Made by a program: the position numbers and the translations under genes. From SIG480 sp045595365 (lineage in GTDB: Bacteria; Bacillota; Clostridia; Oscillospirales; JAAYXM01), in contig JAZOAI010000016.1 of NCBI GenBank assembly GCA_045595365.1, positions 1 to 54,857 on the forward strand: a stretch of DNA of 54,857 bases, given 5' to 3'. The notes beneath the pieces were generated by a model. That model did no database searches. It was not told where the DNA came from and was given only the letters and a program-made list of their open reading frames with translations. Below, piece by piece: positions 24,846 to 34,581 of the stretch (its first letter is position 1; each line of letters opens with the position of its first letter).

Positions 24846-26673
24846 CGCATTTTCCTCCGCAAAGAAGCTTTGACGCTCCGCACCCGAGGCATTTTTCCCT
24901 GCAATTAGGTGATGTCTCAGAACGGTATGCCTTTTCCCTTTCACGCGCAAGGAAGTTTTTTGAAACTCCGGTCGAGATATGCTCCCACGGCAAAACTTCG
25001 TCTTTCCCTCTTTCGCGCGTTGCGTAAAAGTCGGGGTCTATTCCGCATTCCTTAAATGCATCCAACCACAAATCAAGTGAGAAATGCTCTGCCCAGCCGT
25101 CAAGCCGCGCACCCTTTCTCCACGCCGCTTCTATGACCTTTCCGATTCGGCGGTCACCTCTCGCAAAAACGGCCTCAAGAAAGCTTACATCGGGCTCGTG
25201 CCAGTTATACGTAATCGCCTTTGCCGTAATAGCCTCACGAAGTAGAGCGGCCTTGCGCGAAAATTCCTCGCGCGTATTTTGCGCTTCCCACTGGAACGGA
25301 GTGTGCGGTTTCGGAACAAAGCACGCCGCACTCACGGTTATTTTTACGCCGCGTTTTTTGTTTGTTGCGTGTGTCTTCCAGAGATAGAGAATCTTCTGCG
25401 AAAGCTCGGCAATCCCCTTTATATCCTCATCCGTCTCTGTCGGAAGCCCTATCATAAAATAGAGCTTTACGGTGCTTCTGCCGTTTTCAAAGGCAATCTT
25501 ACACGCATTTAAAATTTCCTCTTCTTCAAGGTTCTTATTTATAGCATCGCGAAGGCGCTTGCTCCCCGCTTCGGGAGCGAAGGTGAGCCCGCCGCTGCGA
25601 ACCTTCTGGATTCTGTGCATAAGCTCAACAGAGAAATTATCCGCGCGGAGCGACGGAAGCTGAAGGCTAATGTTTCTCGGCTCACACCAATCAAGCAGCC
25701 CGTCTGCAAGCTCGGGAAGCTCTTTGTAGTCACTTGTAGACAGCGATGCAAGCGAAATTTCTTCATAGCCCGACTCCTCGCACATCACCTTGCCGTGTTC
25801 AATGAGAGTTTGGGCGTGTTTTGCGCGCACGGGGCGATATGCATACCCCGCCTGGCAAAACCGGCAACCACGGATGCAGCCGCGAAAAACCTCAAGCGAG
25901 ACGCGGTCATGCACAATCTCGGTAGACGGAACGATTACTTTTTTCGGAACGTATACCGAATCAAAATCTTCAATTATCCGCTTTACGACGACATCCGGCG
26001 CACCGCAGTTCGCCTCAATTTTCGCAACAGTTCCATCATCGTTATACGCAACATCATAAAGCGACGGGATATATAACCCTTTTATATTGACAGCAAGCTT
26101 TAAAAACTCTTTTTTTGTTTTGCCTTCAGCCTTGCACTTTTTATACAGCTCGCAAAGCTCTATAATCTGCTCCTCACCCTCGCCGATATTGAAGATGTCG
26201 ATAAAATCGGCAAGAGGCTCGGGATTATACGTACACGGGCCTCCCGCTACAACGAGGGGCTCGTTCTCCCCGCGTTCTTCACGGCGGACAGTTATCCCGC
26301 CGAGGTCAAGCATATTTAAAACTGCCGAATACGACATTTCATATTGGAGAGTAAACCCTACTATATCAAAATCGCAGAGAGGATCTCCACTCTCAAGCGC
26401 AAAAAGCTTTGCGCCATTCTTGCGGAGTTCCTCCTCCATATCTGTCCACGGCGCAAAAACACGCTCACACCATATATCCTTTTGCTCATTCATAATCCCG
26501 TATAATATACGAAGGCCCATATGAGACATTCCTATTTCGTAAATATCAGGAAAGCAAAAAGCAAAACGAAGTGAAACCTCGTCTTTATCCTTGATAACTG
26601 CATTATATTCTCCACCGGTATATCTTGCAGGTTTTTGCACAGAGGCGAGAATTCTTTTGTTTATGCTGTTCAT
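24838..26673 (-). CDS. TIGR03960 family radical SAM protein with B12-binding-like N terminus
   Basis: The 611-residue protein has a B12-binding-like N-terminal region, then a radical SAM core with the 4Fe-4S motif RGCIRGCRFCQAGYAYRP (about 264-281), LSTSDY and FAPEAGSKRLRDAINKN. The C terminus is Cys-rich (CREKCLGCGASKLLCGGKC), possibly another cluster site. Function is unknown. It is transcribed with the overlapping DUF2344 gene from its own promoter. Confidence 0.9.
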   Translation of the reverse strand: MNSINKRILASVQKPARYTGGEYNAVIKDKDEVSLRFAFCFPDIYEIGMSHMGLRILYGIMNEQKDIWCERVFAPWTDMEEELRKNGAKLFALESGDPLCDFDIVGFTLQYEMSYSAVLNMLDLGGITVRREERGENEPLVVAGGPCTYNPEPLADFIDIFNIGEGEEQIIELCELYKKCKAEGKTKKEFLKLAVNIKGLYIPSLYDVAYNDDGTVAKIEANCGAPDVVVKRIIEDFDSVYVPKKVIVPSTEIVHDRVSLEVFRGCIRGCRFCQAGYAYRPVRAKHAQTLIEHGKVMCEESGYEEISLASLSTSDYKELPELADGLLDWCEPRNISLQLPSLRADNFSVELMHRIQKVRSGGLTFAPEAGSKRLRDAINKNLEEEEILNACKIAFENGRSTVKLYFMIGLPTETDEDIKGIAELSQKILYLWKTHATNKKRGVKITVSAACFVPKPHTPFQWEAQNTREEFSRKAALLREAITAKAITYNWHEPDVSFLEAVFARGDRRIGKVIEAAWRKGARLDGWAEHFSLDLWLDAFKECGIDPDFYATRERGKDEVLPWEHISTGVSKNFLAREREKAYRSETSPNCREKCLGCGASKLLCGGKCDA

Positions 26674-26702
26674 AGTTTTTTTCCTTTCAAAAAGCTACCC
26701 TT

Positions 26703-26732
26703 ATTGTATCACAATGAAGCATAAAAAGGCAA
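26703..26732 (-). promoter_or_regulatory. Promoter of the TIGR03960-DUF2344 operon
   Basis: TTGCCT (26727-26732), 18 nt, TACAAT (26703-26708) with an extended -10 TG, on the minus strand. Confidence 0.4.
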
Positions 26733-26733
26733 T

Positions 26734-26765
26734 AAAAAAAGGCTTTCTCACGAAAGCCTTTTTTC
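26734..26765 (-). terminator. Terminator of the zinc-ribbon gene
   Basis: Stem AAAGGCTTTC/GAAAGCCTTT with a TCAC loop and T-runs on either strand, just after the zinc-ribbon stop. It overlaps the -35 region of the next promoter. Confidence 0.8.
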
Positions 26766-26770
26766 AATTA

Positions 26771-27055
26771 TTACTGATTGTCTTCCTGGCGCATTTTTGC
26801 AAAGCAATCACTGCAGTAAACAGGACGGTCAGTCTTCGGTTCGAACGGAACCTTTGCTTCTCCGCCGCAGCTTGCGCATGTAGCAGTGAAGTACTCTCTC
26901 GGGCCACGGCTGGCAGCCTTGCGAGCGTCGCGGCAAGCCTTGCAGCGCTGCGGCTCGTTCATAAAGCCACGCTCTGCATAGAATTCCTGCTCACCTGCTG
27001 TGAACACAAACTCTGCTCCGCATTCTTTGCATGTTAATGTCTTGTCTTCGTACAT
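26771..27055 (-). CDS. Double zinc-ribbon protein (zf-trcl plus CxxC-x17-CxxC)
   Basis: A 94-residue protein of unknown role. An N-terminal zf-trcl ribbon (LTCKECGAEFVFTAGEQEFY followed by CKAC) is joined to a second ribbon with CASCG and YCSDCF around VPFEPKTDRPV. Eight Cys in four CxxC pairs predict two zinc ions. The RBS AGAGGG lies 7 nt before the chosen ATG. It follows sigH by 144 nt. Homologues are common and abundant in Clostridia; suggested roles in translation or stress are not established. Confidence 0.85.
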   Translation of the reverse strand: MYEDKTLTCKECGAEFVFTAGEQEFYAERGFMNEPQRCKACRDARKAASRGPREYFTATCASCGGEAKVPFEPKTDRPVYCSDCFAKMRQEDNQ

Positions 27056-27199
27056 TTTGATACCCTCTCTTTGACTTAAGACTTGCCCCAGGACGGACTT
27101 CCACCGACACCTCAATTTTGCGCTCTGAATGATTTAAGCTACTTGGGCATTGTAAAATATATTGCTACACAGGAGCTTATCTCCTGATGTTGCCTCAAA

Positions 27200-27796
27200 T
27201 TAAACACGATATTTAAGAAGCTTTCTGCGTATCCTCTGAACTGCGTTGTCAACCGATTTCTGCTTTTTTGAAAGCTTTTCTGAAATTTCGATGTAAGAAA
27301 GACCTTCGAGATACAGCTCGAGAACTTCTCTTTCAAGCTTCGACAGTTGCTTCAAAACATCTTTTAAAAGCTCAGAATAGGCCTCGCGGCTTATCACATC
27401 CTCCGCGGGGTCAGGAATTGCCCCGGCAAGATTCCCCTCATCGGGAAACAGCGTTTCAAAAGAAACGTAATCATTAAGCGGAGAGTTCTTCCCCCGCATT
27501 GAATTTCTGATTGCGGAATAGACGCGGTTTCGTATACACGACATGGCAAATGTCCGGAACGACACATCTTTTAAGGAATCAAACTCAGAGATTGCACGAA
27601 CAACGCCAATCATCCCCTCCTGAATGAGATCCTCAGAATCTCCGCCAACGAGAAAATAGGGTCTCGTGAAACTCCTGACATATGACGTATATCGGAGAAT
27701 GAGCGCATCAAGCGCGCCCGAATCTCCCTTTCGGATCTGAGCTACCAGCTCTTCATCAGTAAAGCAATCAAAATTTTTCAATCCGGGAACCACCAT
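27200..27796 (-). CDS. sigH: Sporulation sigma factor SigH (Spo0H)
   Basis: An RNA polymerase sigma factor for early stationary-phase and sporulation genes. At 198 residues it is slightly short for SigH (about 215). Region 2 reads YFLVGGDSEDLIQEGMIGVV and FDSLKDVSFRTFAMSCIRNR; region 4 reads LSKLEREVLELYLEGLSYIEI followed by KQKSVDNAVQRIRRK. These match SigH more closely than SigA or ECF factors. The ATG has a poor SD and a leader of about 15 nt; a TTG at codon 6 behind GGTGG is an alternative start. Confidence 0.9.
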   Translation of the reverse strand: MVVPGLKNFDCFTDEELVAQIRKGDSGALDALILRYTSYVRSFTRPYFLVGGDSEDLIQEGMIGVVRAISEFDSLKDVSFRTFAMSCIRNRVYSAIRNSMRGKNSPLNDYVSFETLFPDEGNLAGAIPDPAEDVISREAYSELLKDVLKQLSKLEREVLELYLEGLSYIEISEKLSKKQKSVDNAVQRIRRKLLKYRV

Positions 27797-27817
27797 TTTG
27801 AGCTAATATTACTTTGT

Positions 27818-27846
27818 ATTATAACCAAGTTTCCTCTGATTGTCAA
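27818..27846 (-). promoter_or_regulatory. Promoter of sigH
   Basis: TTGACA (27841-27846), 17 nt, TATAAT (27818-27823) on the minus strand: consensus sigma-A. Confidence 0.75.
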
Positions 27847-27940
27847 GTAAAAATTACATTTTTTTGATATTGTTTTAAGATTTTTTTCACATCTTTTGCT
27901 TTTTTCGCCATTTTACGCCACTTTTTTATTAAGAAACCAA

Positions 27941-28990
27941 TCAGAGTTCAAGTTGCCCCTCAAAAGGAATTCCAAGGTGGTCATACGCCTTTTTTGTGGC
28001 ACATCTCCCGCGCGGCGTACGGCTTAAAAAACCAAACTGCATAAGATACGGTTCAACAACGTCTTCAATCGTGATTGCCTCTTCTCCTATTGTAGCGGCA
28101 AGAGTATCAAGCCCGACAGGACCACCGCCGAAGTTGCGTATTATGCTCTCAAGCACGCGTCTGTCCGTCATATCAAGCCCGGTTTCATCAATCTCGAGCG
28201 CATCAAGAGCCATATCAGCGACAGCTCTTGTTATCTTACCGTCAGCGCGGACCTCGGCAAAGTCACGGACTCGCTTTAAGATACGGTTTGCGATACGCGG
28301 CGTTCCCCGGCTTCTCTTTGCAATCTCAGCCGCACCGGAATCGTCAGTTCTTATTCCCAGTATGTCGGCACTTCGTTTTATGATATCCTTAAGCTCTTCG
28401 GGAGTGTAAAGCTCAAGACGCATAACAACTCCGAAGCGGTCACGCAGAGGTGATGTGAGCTGGCCGGCGCGCGTTGTCGCTCCGATGAGCGTAAACTTAT
28501 GAAGCCCGAGTCTCACGCTCCGTGCAGACGGGCCTTTTCCTATTATGATGTCAAGCGCATAGTCTTCCATAGCGGGGTATAAAATTTCTTCTATACTTCT
28601 GTTTAGCCTGTGAATCTCATCTATAAAGAGAATATCGTTTTCATTAAGGCTTGTCAGAAGCGCAGCAAGGTCTCCCGTTTTTTCTATGGCAGGGCCAGAC
28701 GTTGTTCTGATATTAACCCCCATTTCGTTTGCAATAATCGTTGCAAGCGTAGTTTTTCCAAGCCCCGGAGGGCCGTATAGGAGAACGTGGTCAAGCGATT
28801 CTCCGCGGGCGCGCGCAGCTTCGATATATACCGCAAGCTTGTCCTTCACTTTGTCCTGACCGGTGTATTCAGCGAGAACGCGCGGGCGCAGGCTGTTTTC
28901 GTTCTCATCGCGATTAGTCAGCATAGAGGAGACCATCCGTTCCTCTTCTGCATATTCAGACGGCGTAGGGCTGTTAAATTCAATGCTCAT
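27941..28990 (-). CDS. ruvB: Holliday junction branch migration ATPase RuvB
   Basis: The hexameric motor that drives branch migration with RuvA. About 349 residues: an AAA+ core with YTGQDKVKDKL, Walker A LLYGPPGLGKTT, Walker B LFIDEIHRL, GATTRAGQLTSPLRDRFG and a C-terminal winged helix (FLSRTPRGR). The start is the ATG behind GGGGGAAGAG; the TTG five codons earlier lies in that box. It is last in the ftsK-ygiQ-ruvC-ruvA-ruvB operon. Confidence 0.97.
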   Translation of the reverse strand: MSIEFNSPTPSEYAEEERMVSSMLTNRDENENSLRPRVLAEYTGQDKVKDKLAVYIEAARARGESLDHVLLYGPPGLGKTTLATIIANEMGVNIRTTSGPAIEKTGDLAALLTSLNENDILFIDEIHRLNRSIEEILYPAMEDYALDIIIGKGPSARSVRLGLHKFTLIGATTRAGQLTSPLRDRFGVVMRLELYTPEELKDIIKRSADILGIRTDDSGAAEIAKRSRGTPRIANRILKRVRDFAEVRADGKITRAVADMALDALEIDETGLDMTDRRVLESIIRNFGGGPVGLDTLAATIGEEAITIEDVVEPYLMQFGFLSRTPRGRCATKKAYDHLGIPFEGQLEL

Positions 28991-29005
28991 CGTCTCTTCC
29001 CCCAA

Positions 29006-29602
29006 TTATCTCATAAGCCTTGCAAGGGCAAGCTTTATAATATCCTCTGTATTCATTCCCGAAACATCCGCACCGCGAAGCGCCGCCGAAATTTCATCTC
29101 TTCCGTACCCGAGAGCAGAAAGCGCCTCTGTCGCCTCGGCCTCAGCGCCCGAAGAGGGTGCGTTTTTCACCGCAAAGGGAATTTCCTTCACATCAATGCC
29201 GCTCTTTGAAACCTTATCTCGAAGCTCAAGGAGAATTCTCCCCGCAAGCTTTTTCCCTACTCCGTTTGCCGCAAGAATCGGCTTCTCATCCCCCGTTGTC
29301 ACCGCAAGAACAAGGGACGCGGGCTCGGCAGAGGAAAGAATGGAGAGCGCGACACGAGGCCCTACTCCGGAAATCGAAACGAGAAGCCTAAACATCTCAA
29401 GCTCTTCGCGGTCATAAAACGCAAAAAGCTCAAGCGCATCCTCACGAACATTGAGATGCGTAAAAAGCTTCGCGCTCGCGCCCGACTTCAGCCTCGAAAG
29501 TGTATTAAGAGATGCGTTGCAGAAAAAACCGACTCCGCCGACATCAATAACAACAAAGCCATTTCCGATTTCCGCAACCGTTCCGCTTAAATAGTTAAAC
29601 AT
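29006..29602 (-). CDS. ruvA: Holliday junction binding protein RuvA
   Basis: 198 residues. An N-terminal OB domain (MFNYLSGTVAEIGNGFVVID) is followed by two helix-hairpin-helix motifs (LLVSISGVGPRVALSIL and ILAANGVGKKLAGRILLEL), then a C-terminal RuvB-binding domain (EATEALSALGYGRDEI). It lies between ruvC and ruvB with short gaps. Confidence 0.97.
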   Translation of the reverse strand: MFNYLSGTVAEIGNGFVVIDVGGVGFFCNASLNTLSRLKSGASAKLFTHLNVREDALELFAFYDREELEMFRLLVSISGVGPRVALSILSSAEPASLVLAVTTGDEKPILAANGVGKKLAGRILLELRDKVSKSGIDVKEIPFAVKNAPSSGAEAEATEALSALGYGRDEISAALRGADVSGMNTEDIIKLALARLMR

Positions 29603-29620
29603 CCTTCCCTTACCCCCAAA

Positions 29621-30103
29621 TTACAAATTCATAAGCAGGCTTCCTATGCTGTTTGCGTGGCACAGCGCTATCGCAAGGGCGTCCGCCGCATCATCAGGGC
29701 GCGGAATCTTTGAAAGCCCCAAAAGCCTTTTTGTCATATCCATTACCTGTTGTTTTTCTGCTCTGCCGTACCCTACGACAGACATCTTAACCTGAAGTGG
29801 TGTATACTCATAAAGCTTTACACCGCATTTTACGCACGCAAGGATTATAACCCCCCTTGCCTGGCTGACATTTATTGCAGTTTTCTCATTTGTGTTGAAA
29901 TAAAGCTTTTCAATGGCAACGTGGTCAGGCTTAAAGGTTCTGAGAAGCTCACACATATTGTCATATATCTCCGCAAGCCTGTCCTCAATGGGGATTCCCG
30001 CATCTGTCCGTATTGCGCCGTAAGAAAGCGGTTTTGTGCCGTTTGTATCAATAACTCCGTAACCGACAATGGCATAACCGGGGTCTATTCCAAGAATAAG
30101 CAT
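29621..30103 (-). CDS. ruvC: Holliday junction resolvase RuvC
   Basis: 160 residues, the normal length. The RNase H-fold acidic residues are visible: Asp7 in ILGIDPGYAIVGYG, the Glu in HVAIEKLYF, and DDAADALAIALCH. Its ATG overlaps the ygiQ stop by one base, so it is translationally coupled. Confidence 0.96.
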   Translation of the reverse strand: MLILGIDPGYAIVGYGVIDTNGTKPLSYGAIRTDAGIPIEDRLAEIYDNMCELLRTFKPDHVAIEKLYFNTNEKTAINVSQARGVIILACVKCGVKLYEYTPLQVKMSVVGYGRAEKQQVMDMTKRLLGLSKIPRPDDAADALAIALCHANSIGSLLMNL

Positions 30104-31980
30104 CAGTGTCTCCCCTTCTTCTTTCCTCTTCCACCTTCAAACGGGCGGGCAGCATCAGGAGCTTTTCTCCTTGCGTTGCGCTGTTCCCTATCAGGTCTTA
30201 TGAGACAGCGCTTCGCGTTGCCTATGAGATCCTCTCTTCCCGCTTTTATAAGCGCCTCTTTCACAAGCGCGCGGCATTCGGGGCGGCGCCACTGGAGCAG
30301 GGCTCTTTGCATAGCCTTTTCCCTGCTGTCCTTCGGAACATAAACCTTTTCCATTGTAATCGGGTCAAGCCCTGTATAATACATACACGTAGCGATTGTC
30401 CCGGGAGTCGGGTAAAAATCCTGAACCTGCTCCGGCATATGCCCGATGCTGTTTAAATACTCGGCAAGCTCAACAGCATTTCTGAGCGTACACCCCGGAT
30501 GCGAGGAAATAAAATACGGAACAAGAAACTGATTTTTATTATATCTCGCATCAAGCTCAAAGAATTTCTTGTAAAATCTTCTGTAAACATCAAAGCGCGG
30601 CTTTCCCATATATTTGAGAACGCTGTCGCAGGAATGCTCCGGCGCCACTTTAAGCTGGCCGCTTACATGGTGGCATACAAGCTCACGGAAGAACTCATCC
30701 GATTTATCCGCCATGACATAGTCAAACCGAACACCTGAGCGTATAAAGACGCGCTTCACCTTCGGGAGTTCACGGAGCTTTCGAAGAAGCGAAACATAAT
30801 CTGAATGGTCGACTCTCAAATTTTTGCACGGCGTCGGGGACAGGCAGTTGCGCTTGCACATTCCGCGCTCCTTCTGTTCTTCACAGGAAGTGCTTCTGAA
30901 GTTTGCCGTAGGCCCTCCGACATCGTGGATATAGCCTTTGAAATCCTTCATTTCCGTAAGCTTTTTCGCTTCTTCAATGACAGAATTATGGCTTCTCGTG
31001 CTTATCATTCTGCCCTGGTGAAACGCAAGCGAACAGAAATTGCACCCGCCGAAGCATCCGCGGTTGTGGATAATTGAAAACTTAACCTCTTCTATCGCCC
31101 CAACTCCGCCGAGCTTTTCATATGAGGGGTGATAGTCCCTCATATAATCAAGGCCGTAGACGTGGTCGAAGCGCTTTGTTGTTATCGGATACTGAGGAGG
31201 GGTCTGAACAACGAACACGTCGCCATGCTTTTGGACAACTGCGCGCCCGCGCACAGAATCCTGTTCCTCTTGCTCGACCTTCGCGGCAATTGCATACTTT
31301 CTCTTATCCTTTGAAACCTCATCAAACGACGGCACCGTAACAAACGGATATATGCAATCGTCAAGAGTTTCTGATTTATAAACTGTCCCGCGGATATTTT
31401 TAATCTCTGAAACAGGGATACCTGCCGCGAGGCTATCTGCAAGCTGAACTATTGTGTCCTCGCCCATCCCGAACATCAGAATATCAGCGCCCGACTCGAT
31501 AAGCTCTGAGCGGCGCACCGTATCATCCCAATAGTCATAATGTGCAAAACGGCGCAGTGACGCCTCAAGCCCGCCCGCCGCAATAGGAATATCGGGATAC
31601 ACCTTCCTTACAGCTTTGCAGTATGTTGAAAGCGCGCGGTCAGGGCGTTTCCCGATAACTCCGCCGGGGGTATAGTCATCGCGACGGCGGCGGTTTTTGG
31701 CTACGGTGTAGTGAGCTACCATAGAATCAATATTCCCGCCGGTTACAAGAACTCCGAACCGTGGCTTCCCGAATTGCGTAAAGCTCTTTTCGTCTTTCCA
31801 ATCCGGCTGGGAGAGAATTGCAACGCGATAGCCCTCGTCCTCAAGCACGCGCGAAATTACCGCAACGCCAAAGCTAGGATGGTCAACATATGCATCCCCC
31901 GTGATATACAGGAAATCATACCAATCCCAGCCGCGCTTTTCCATATCACTTTTACATACAGGCAAAAAATCTTTTTGCAT
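30103..31980 (-). CDS. YgiQ family radical SAM protein (UPF0313)
   Basis: The 625-residue protein has an N-terminal region WDWYDFLYITGDAYVDHPSF typical of YgiQ. The radical SAM cluster motif is IIHNRGCFGGCNFCSLAFHQ (about 297-316), and the family DUF3362-like C terminus contains DFYPTPGTIATCMYYTG. The reaction is unknown. A basic Arg/Lys/Gly-rich tail ends the protein. It lies between ftsK and ruvC in one operon. Confidence 0.92.
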   Translation of the reverse strand: MQKDFLPVCKSDMEKRGWDWYDFLYITGDAYVDHPSFGVAVISRVLEDEGYRVAILSQPDWKDEKSFTQFGKPRFGVLVTGGNIDSMVAHYTVAKNRRRRDDYTPGGVIGKRPDRALSTYCKAVRKVYPDIPIAAGGLEASLRRFAHYDYWDDTVRRSELIESGADILMFGMGEDTIVQLADSLAAGIPVSEIKNIRGTVYKSETLDDCIYPFVTVPSFDEVSKDKRKYAIAAKVEQEEQDSVRGRAVVQKHGDVFVVQTPPQYPITTKRFDHVYGLDYMRDYHPSYEKLGGVGAIEEVKFSIIHNRGCFGGCNFCSLAFHQGRMISTRSHNSVIEEAKKLTEMKDFKGYIHDVGGPTANFRSTSCEEQKERGMCKRNCLSPTPCKNLRVDHSDYVSLLRKLRELPKVKRVFIRSGVRFDYVMADKSDEFFRELVCHHVSGQLKVAPEHSCDSVLKYMGKPRFDVYRRFYKKFFELDARYNKNQFLVPYFISSHPGCTLRNAVELAEYLNSIGHMPEQVQDFYPTPGTIATCMYYTGLDPITMEKVYVPKDSREKAMQRALLQWRRPECRALVKEALIKAGREDLIGNAKRCLIRPDREQRNARRKAPDAARPFEGGRGKKKGRH

Positions 31981-31989
31981 AAGCGTTAA

Positions 31990-34467
31990 CTACATATCCT
32001 CTCTTCGCATTTTCATCTCTTGCCACTCGTCGCGGGTTATGAGAATTTTTCTCGGCTTCGAGCCTTCAAACTCGCCAACTATTCCTCGCTCTTCCATCTG
32101 GTCAATTATCCTTGCCGCGCGGGAATATCCAAGCTTCAACCTTCTCTGAAGCATTGATGTCGATGCCTGCCCGGATTCGACGACAACATCAATCGCCGCC
32201 GTAAGCATATCGTCTGCCTCTTCGTCATCACCGAAAACATCTCCGCCGCCTTCGTTCTTCTCGGCCTGCTTTTCAATCTGGTCGATGACATCCTGAGAAT
32301 ACTCTGCAGAGCTTCCCTGTTTTATGAATTCTACAACATCTTCAACTTCATCAGAGGAAATAAAGCAGCCCTGAACACGGGTGGGCTTCGACGCTCCCAT
32401 CGGCTCATACAGCATATCGCCGCGGCCGATGAGCTTTTCAGCTCCCATACTTCCAAGGATGATGTTTGACTCTATCTTTGATGCGACTGCAAATGCAATT
32501 CGCGATGGGATATTTGACTTTATGACACCGGTTATAACGTCAACAGACGGGCGCTGGGTTGCAATTATGAGGTGCATTCCCGCAGCTCGCGCCATCTGAC
32601 TGAGTCGCATAATCGAGTCTTCAACGTCTTTCCTCGCAACGACCATAAGGTCGGCAAGCTCGTCAATAACGATGACGATACTCGGCATAAGCTCGGCATC
32701 GCCCGCTTTTGCAGCAGCCTTGTTGTACGACTTCATATCGCGGACTCCGCGCTCGGAGAAGAGCTTATATCTGTTCATCATTTCAAAAACGGCCCACTGG
32801 AGCGCGCCCGCCGCTTTTTTCGGGTCGGTAACAACCGGGACAAGAAGGTGCGGGATTCCGTTATACACTCCAAGCTCAACCATCTTCGGGTCAATCATAA
32901 TGAGGCGAACCTGCTCAGGTGTTGAGCGGTAGAGAATGCTTATAATTATAGAATTTATGCAGACAGACTTACCCGAACCCGTAGTACCCGCAATAAGCAT
33001 ATGCGGAAGCTTTGATATGTCACATACCATACACTTGCCGGAAATATCTTTTCCCAGAGCGAAGGAGACATCACTTTCGCTTTTTGTGAACTCATCTGAG
33101 GCAATAACCTCTGATATGTTGACAACCTGAACGCTCTTGTTCGGGATTTCAATGCCTATAAGCGGCTTATTCGGAACCGGCGCAATAAACACGCCCGAAG
33201 CCCCGAGAGACAGAGCGATATCGTCGGCGAGCGAGGTTATCTTTGCAATTTTGACGCCCGCATCGGGCTGAACCTCAAAGCGAGTTACCGACGGGCCTCG
33301 AACGATGTTTACGACCTTTATGTCAACTCCGAAGCTCCTGATTGTCTCGCGAAGGCGAATACCTATGCTCTGAAGCTCTGCCGTTGCAGAGGCAACATCT
33401 GAAACCTCCGGCTGCTTGAGCAAAGAAACTGGAGGATATGAATAAATCTCTTTATTCTCTCCTTCGCCCTCCTTCACGCTCTCCGCAAAGCTCTCAGCCG
33501 CAGCAAGGAGCGCGCTGTTTTTTTCCTGCTCCTTCTTCTCGCTCTCCTCTATCGCATTTAAAATATCCTTCGTGAAGTTTTCTTCGTTTATACGGATTTC
33601 TTCTTCATTTATTCCGTTCATAGCCGCACGGATGGGGTCAGCCGATGAATCCTCACCCGCAAGAACCTCAGCAGGAGTTTTGACCTTGCTCGGAGGAAGC
33701 CCGAAGCCATCCGATTTTGAATCATCTTCCGCAGTCTCATCCTCACCGTCAAGCGGGATGTCGATGCTTACAGGCTTGCGGCGGAGTTTTCGGGGCTCTG
33801 CGCGTTTCACCGGTTCTTCTCTGATTTCCTGTTCTTCCTCGTCTTCCTCCTCGTCATACTCAACCTCGTGATGAAGCCCTGAGAGGAAGGCGCGCACTGC
33901 ATCGTATGCCGTGATAATGGTAAGGTTAAATGCTACAAGCATCACAAACAGGGTCGCCGCAACGAAAAGAATCACTGTTGCAATGCGGCTTATTGAACCT
34001 ATCAAAAGCGCTGTCGGATATCCCGCAAGGACACCGCCGCCGCAAAGCTTCTGCCCCGATTCTACAATTTCGTGCCATACAAGAGATTCCTCACCGACAA
34101 ACGCATGCGCCGTGGCACCGATAAAATACGGAATGAGCATCGTCGCTATAACTCTCCCGCGGATTGGCTTTCCGCGGCAGATAATGAGAAGAACTCCCGC
34201 CATTATAAGCGCAAACGGCAAAACTATAAAGCCTGTGCCGATCGCTGAGCTCATAGCAGAGCCTATAAAGTCAATAAATTTCGCTTCTACTCTGAAAAGG
34301 GCAAGGAAAGTGAGCAGAGACAGGAAGAACATTAAAAATGCCCATCTCTGATTAAGCTGCGCGCGCCGCTTTTGCGTAATGCGCGGAGCTGCCCTTCTTC
34401 GTGAATGTGTTGTTTTTCTTTTTCTCGGCGAAGTCTGCGCCGCTGTTTTCTTTCGTTTCTGCGCCAT
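31990..34467 (-). CDS. FtsK/SpoIIIE DNA translocase
   Basis: A membrane-anchored DNA pump for chromosome segregation at division or into the forespore. The 825-residue protein has a basic N terminus, four membrane helices (about 40-190), an acidic Glu-rich linker, a RecA-like motor with Walker A GTTGSGKS (Lys500) and Walker B VIVIDELADLM, and a C-terminal gamma winged helix (STSMLQRRLKLGYSRAARII) that reads polarity sequences. Clostridia often use one protein for both roles, so I do not choose between ftsK and spoIIIE. It is the first gene of the operon running to ruvB. Confidence 0.95.
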   Translation of the reverse strand: MAQKRKKTAAQTSPRKRKTTHSRRRAAPRITQKRRAQLNQRWAFLMFFLSLLTFLALFRVEAKFIDFIGSAMSSAIGTGFIVLPFALIMAGVLLIICRGKPIRGRVIATMLIPYFIGATAHAFVGEESLVWHEIVESGQKLCGGGVLAGYPTALLIGSISRIATVILFVAATLFVMLVAFNLTIITAYDAVRAFLSGLHHEVEYDEEEDEEEQEIREEPVKRAEPRKLRRKPVSIDIPLDGEDETAEDDSKSDGFGLPPSKVKTPAEVLAGEDSSADPIRAAMNGINEEEIRINEENFTKDILNAIEESEKKEQEKNSALLAAAESFAESVKEGEGENKEIYSYPPVSLLKQPEVSDVASATAELQSIGIRLRETIRSFGVDIKVVNIVRGPSVTRFEVQPDAGVKIAKITSLADDIALSLGASGVFIAPVPNKPLIGIEIPNKSVQVVNISEVIASDEFTKSESDVSFALGKDISGKCMVCDISKLPHMLIAGTTGSGKSVCINSIIISILYRSTPEQVRLIMIDPKMVELGVYNGIPHLLVPVVTDPKKAAGALQWAVFEMMNRYKLFSERGVRDMKSYNKAAAKAGDAELMPSIVIVIDELADLMVVARKDVEDSIMRLSQMARAAGMHLIIATQRPSVDVITGVIKSNIPSRIAFAVASKIESNIILGSMGAEKLIGRGDMLYEPMGASKPTRVQGCFISSDEVEDVVEFIKQGSSAEYSQDVIDQIEKQAEKNEGGGDVFGDDEEADDMLTAAIDVVVESGQASTSMLQRRLKLGYSRAARIIDQMEERGIVGEFEGSKPRKILITRDEWQEMKMRREDM

Positions 34468-34535
34468 ATATGTAACACCTCAAAAGATATAAATATGCCA
34501 GGATATACTTTTACTGATACAGTATACCACACTTT

Positions 34536-34573
34536 TAAAAAAAATGCCAGTAATTTAATAATTACCGGCAATT
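34536..34573 (-). terminator. Terminator of the DUF4838 gene
   Basis: Stem GCCAGTAATT/AATTACCGGC with one mismatch and a TAAT loop, followed on the minus strand by T8. It lies 9 nt after the stop. It resembles the terminator at 37042-37075, which supports duplication of the gene with its 3' flank. Confidence 0.8.
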
Positions 34574-34581
34574 TCTTTTAT

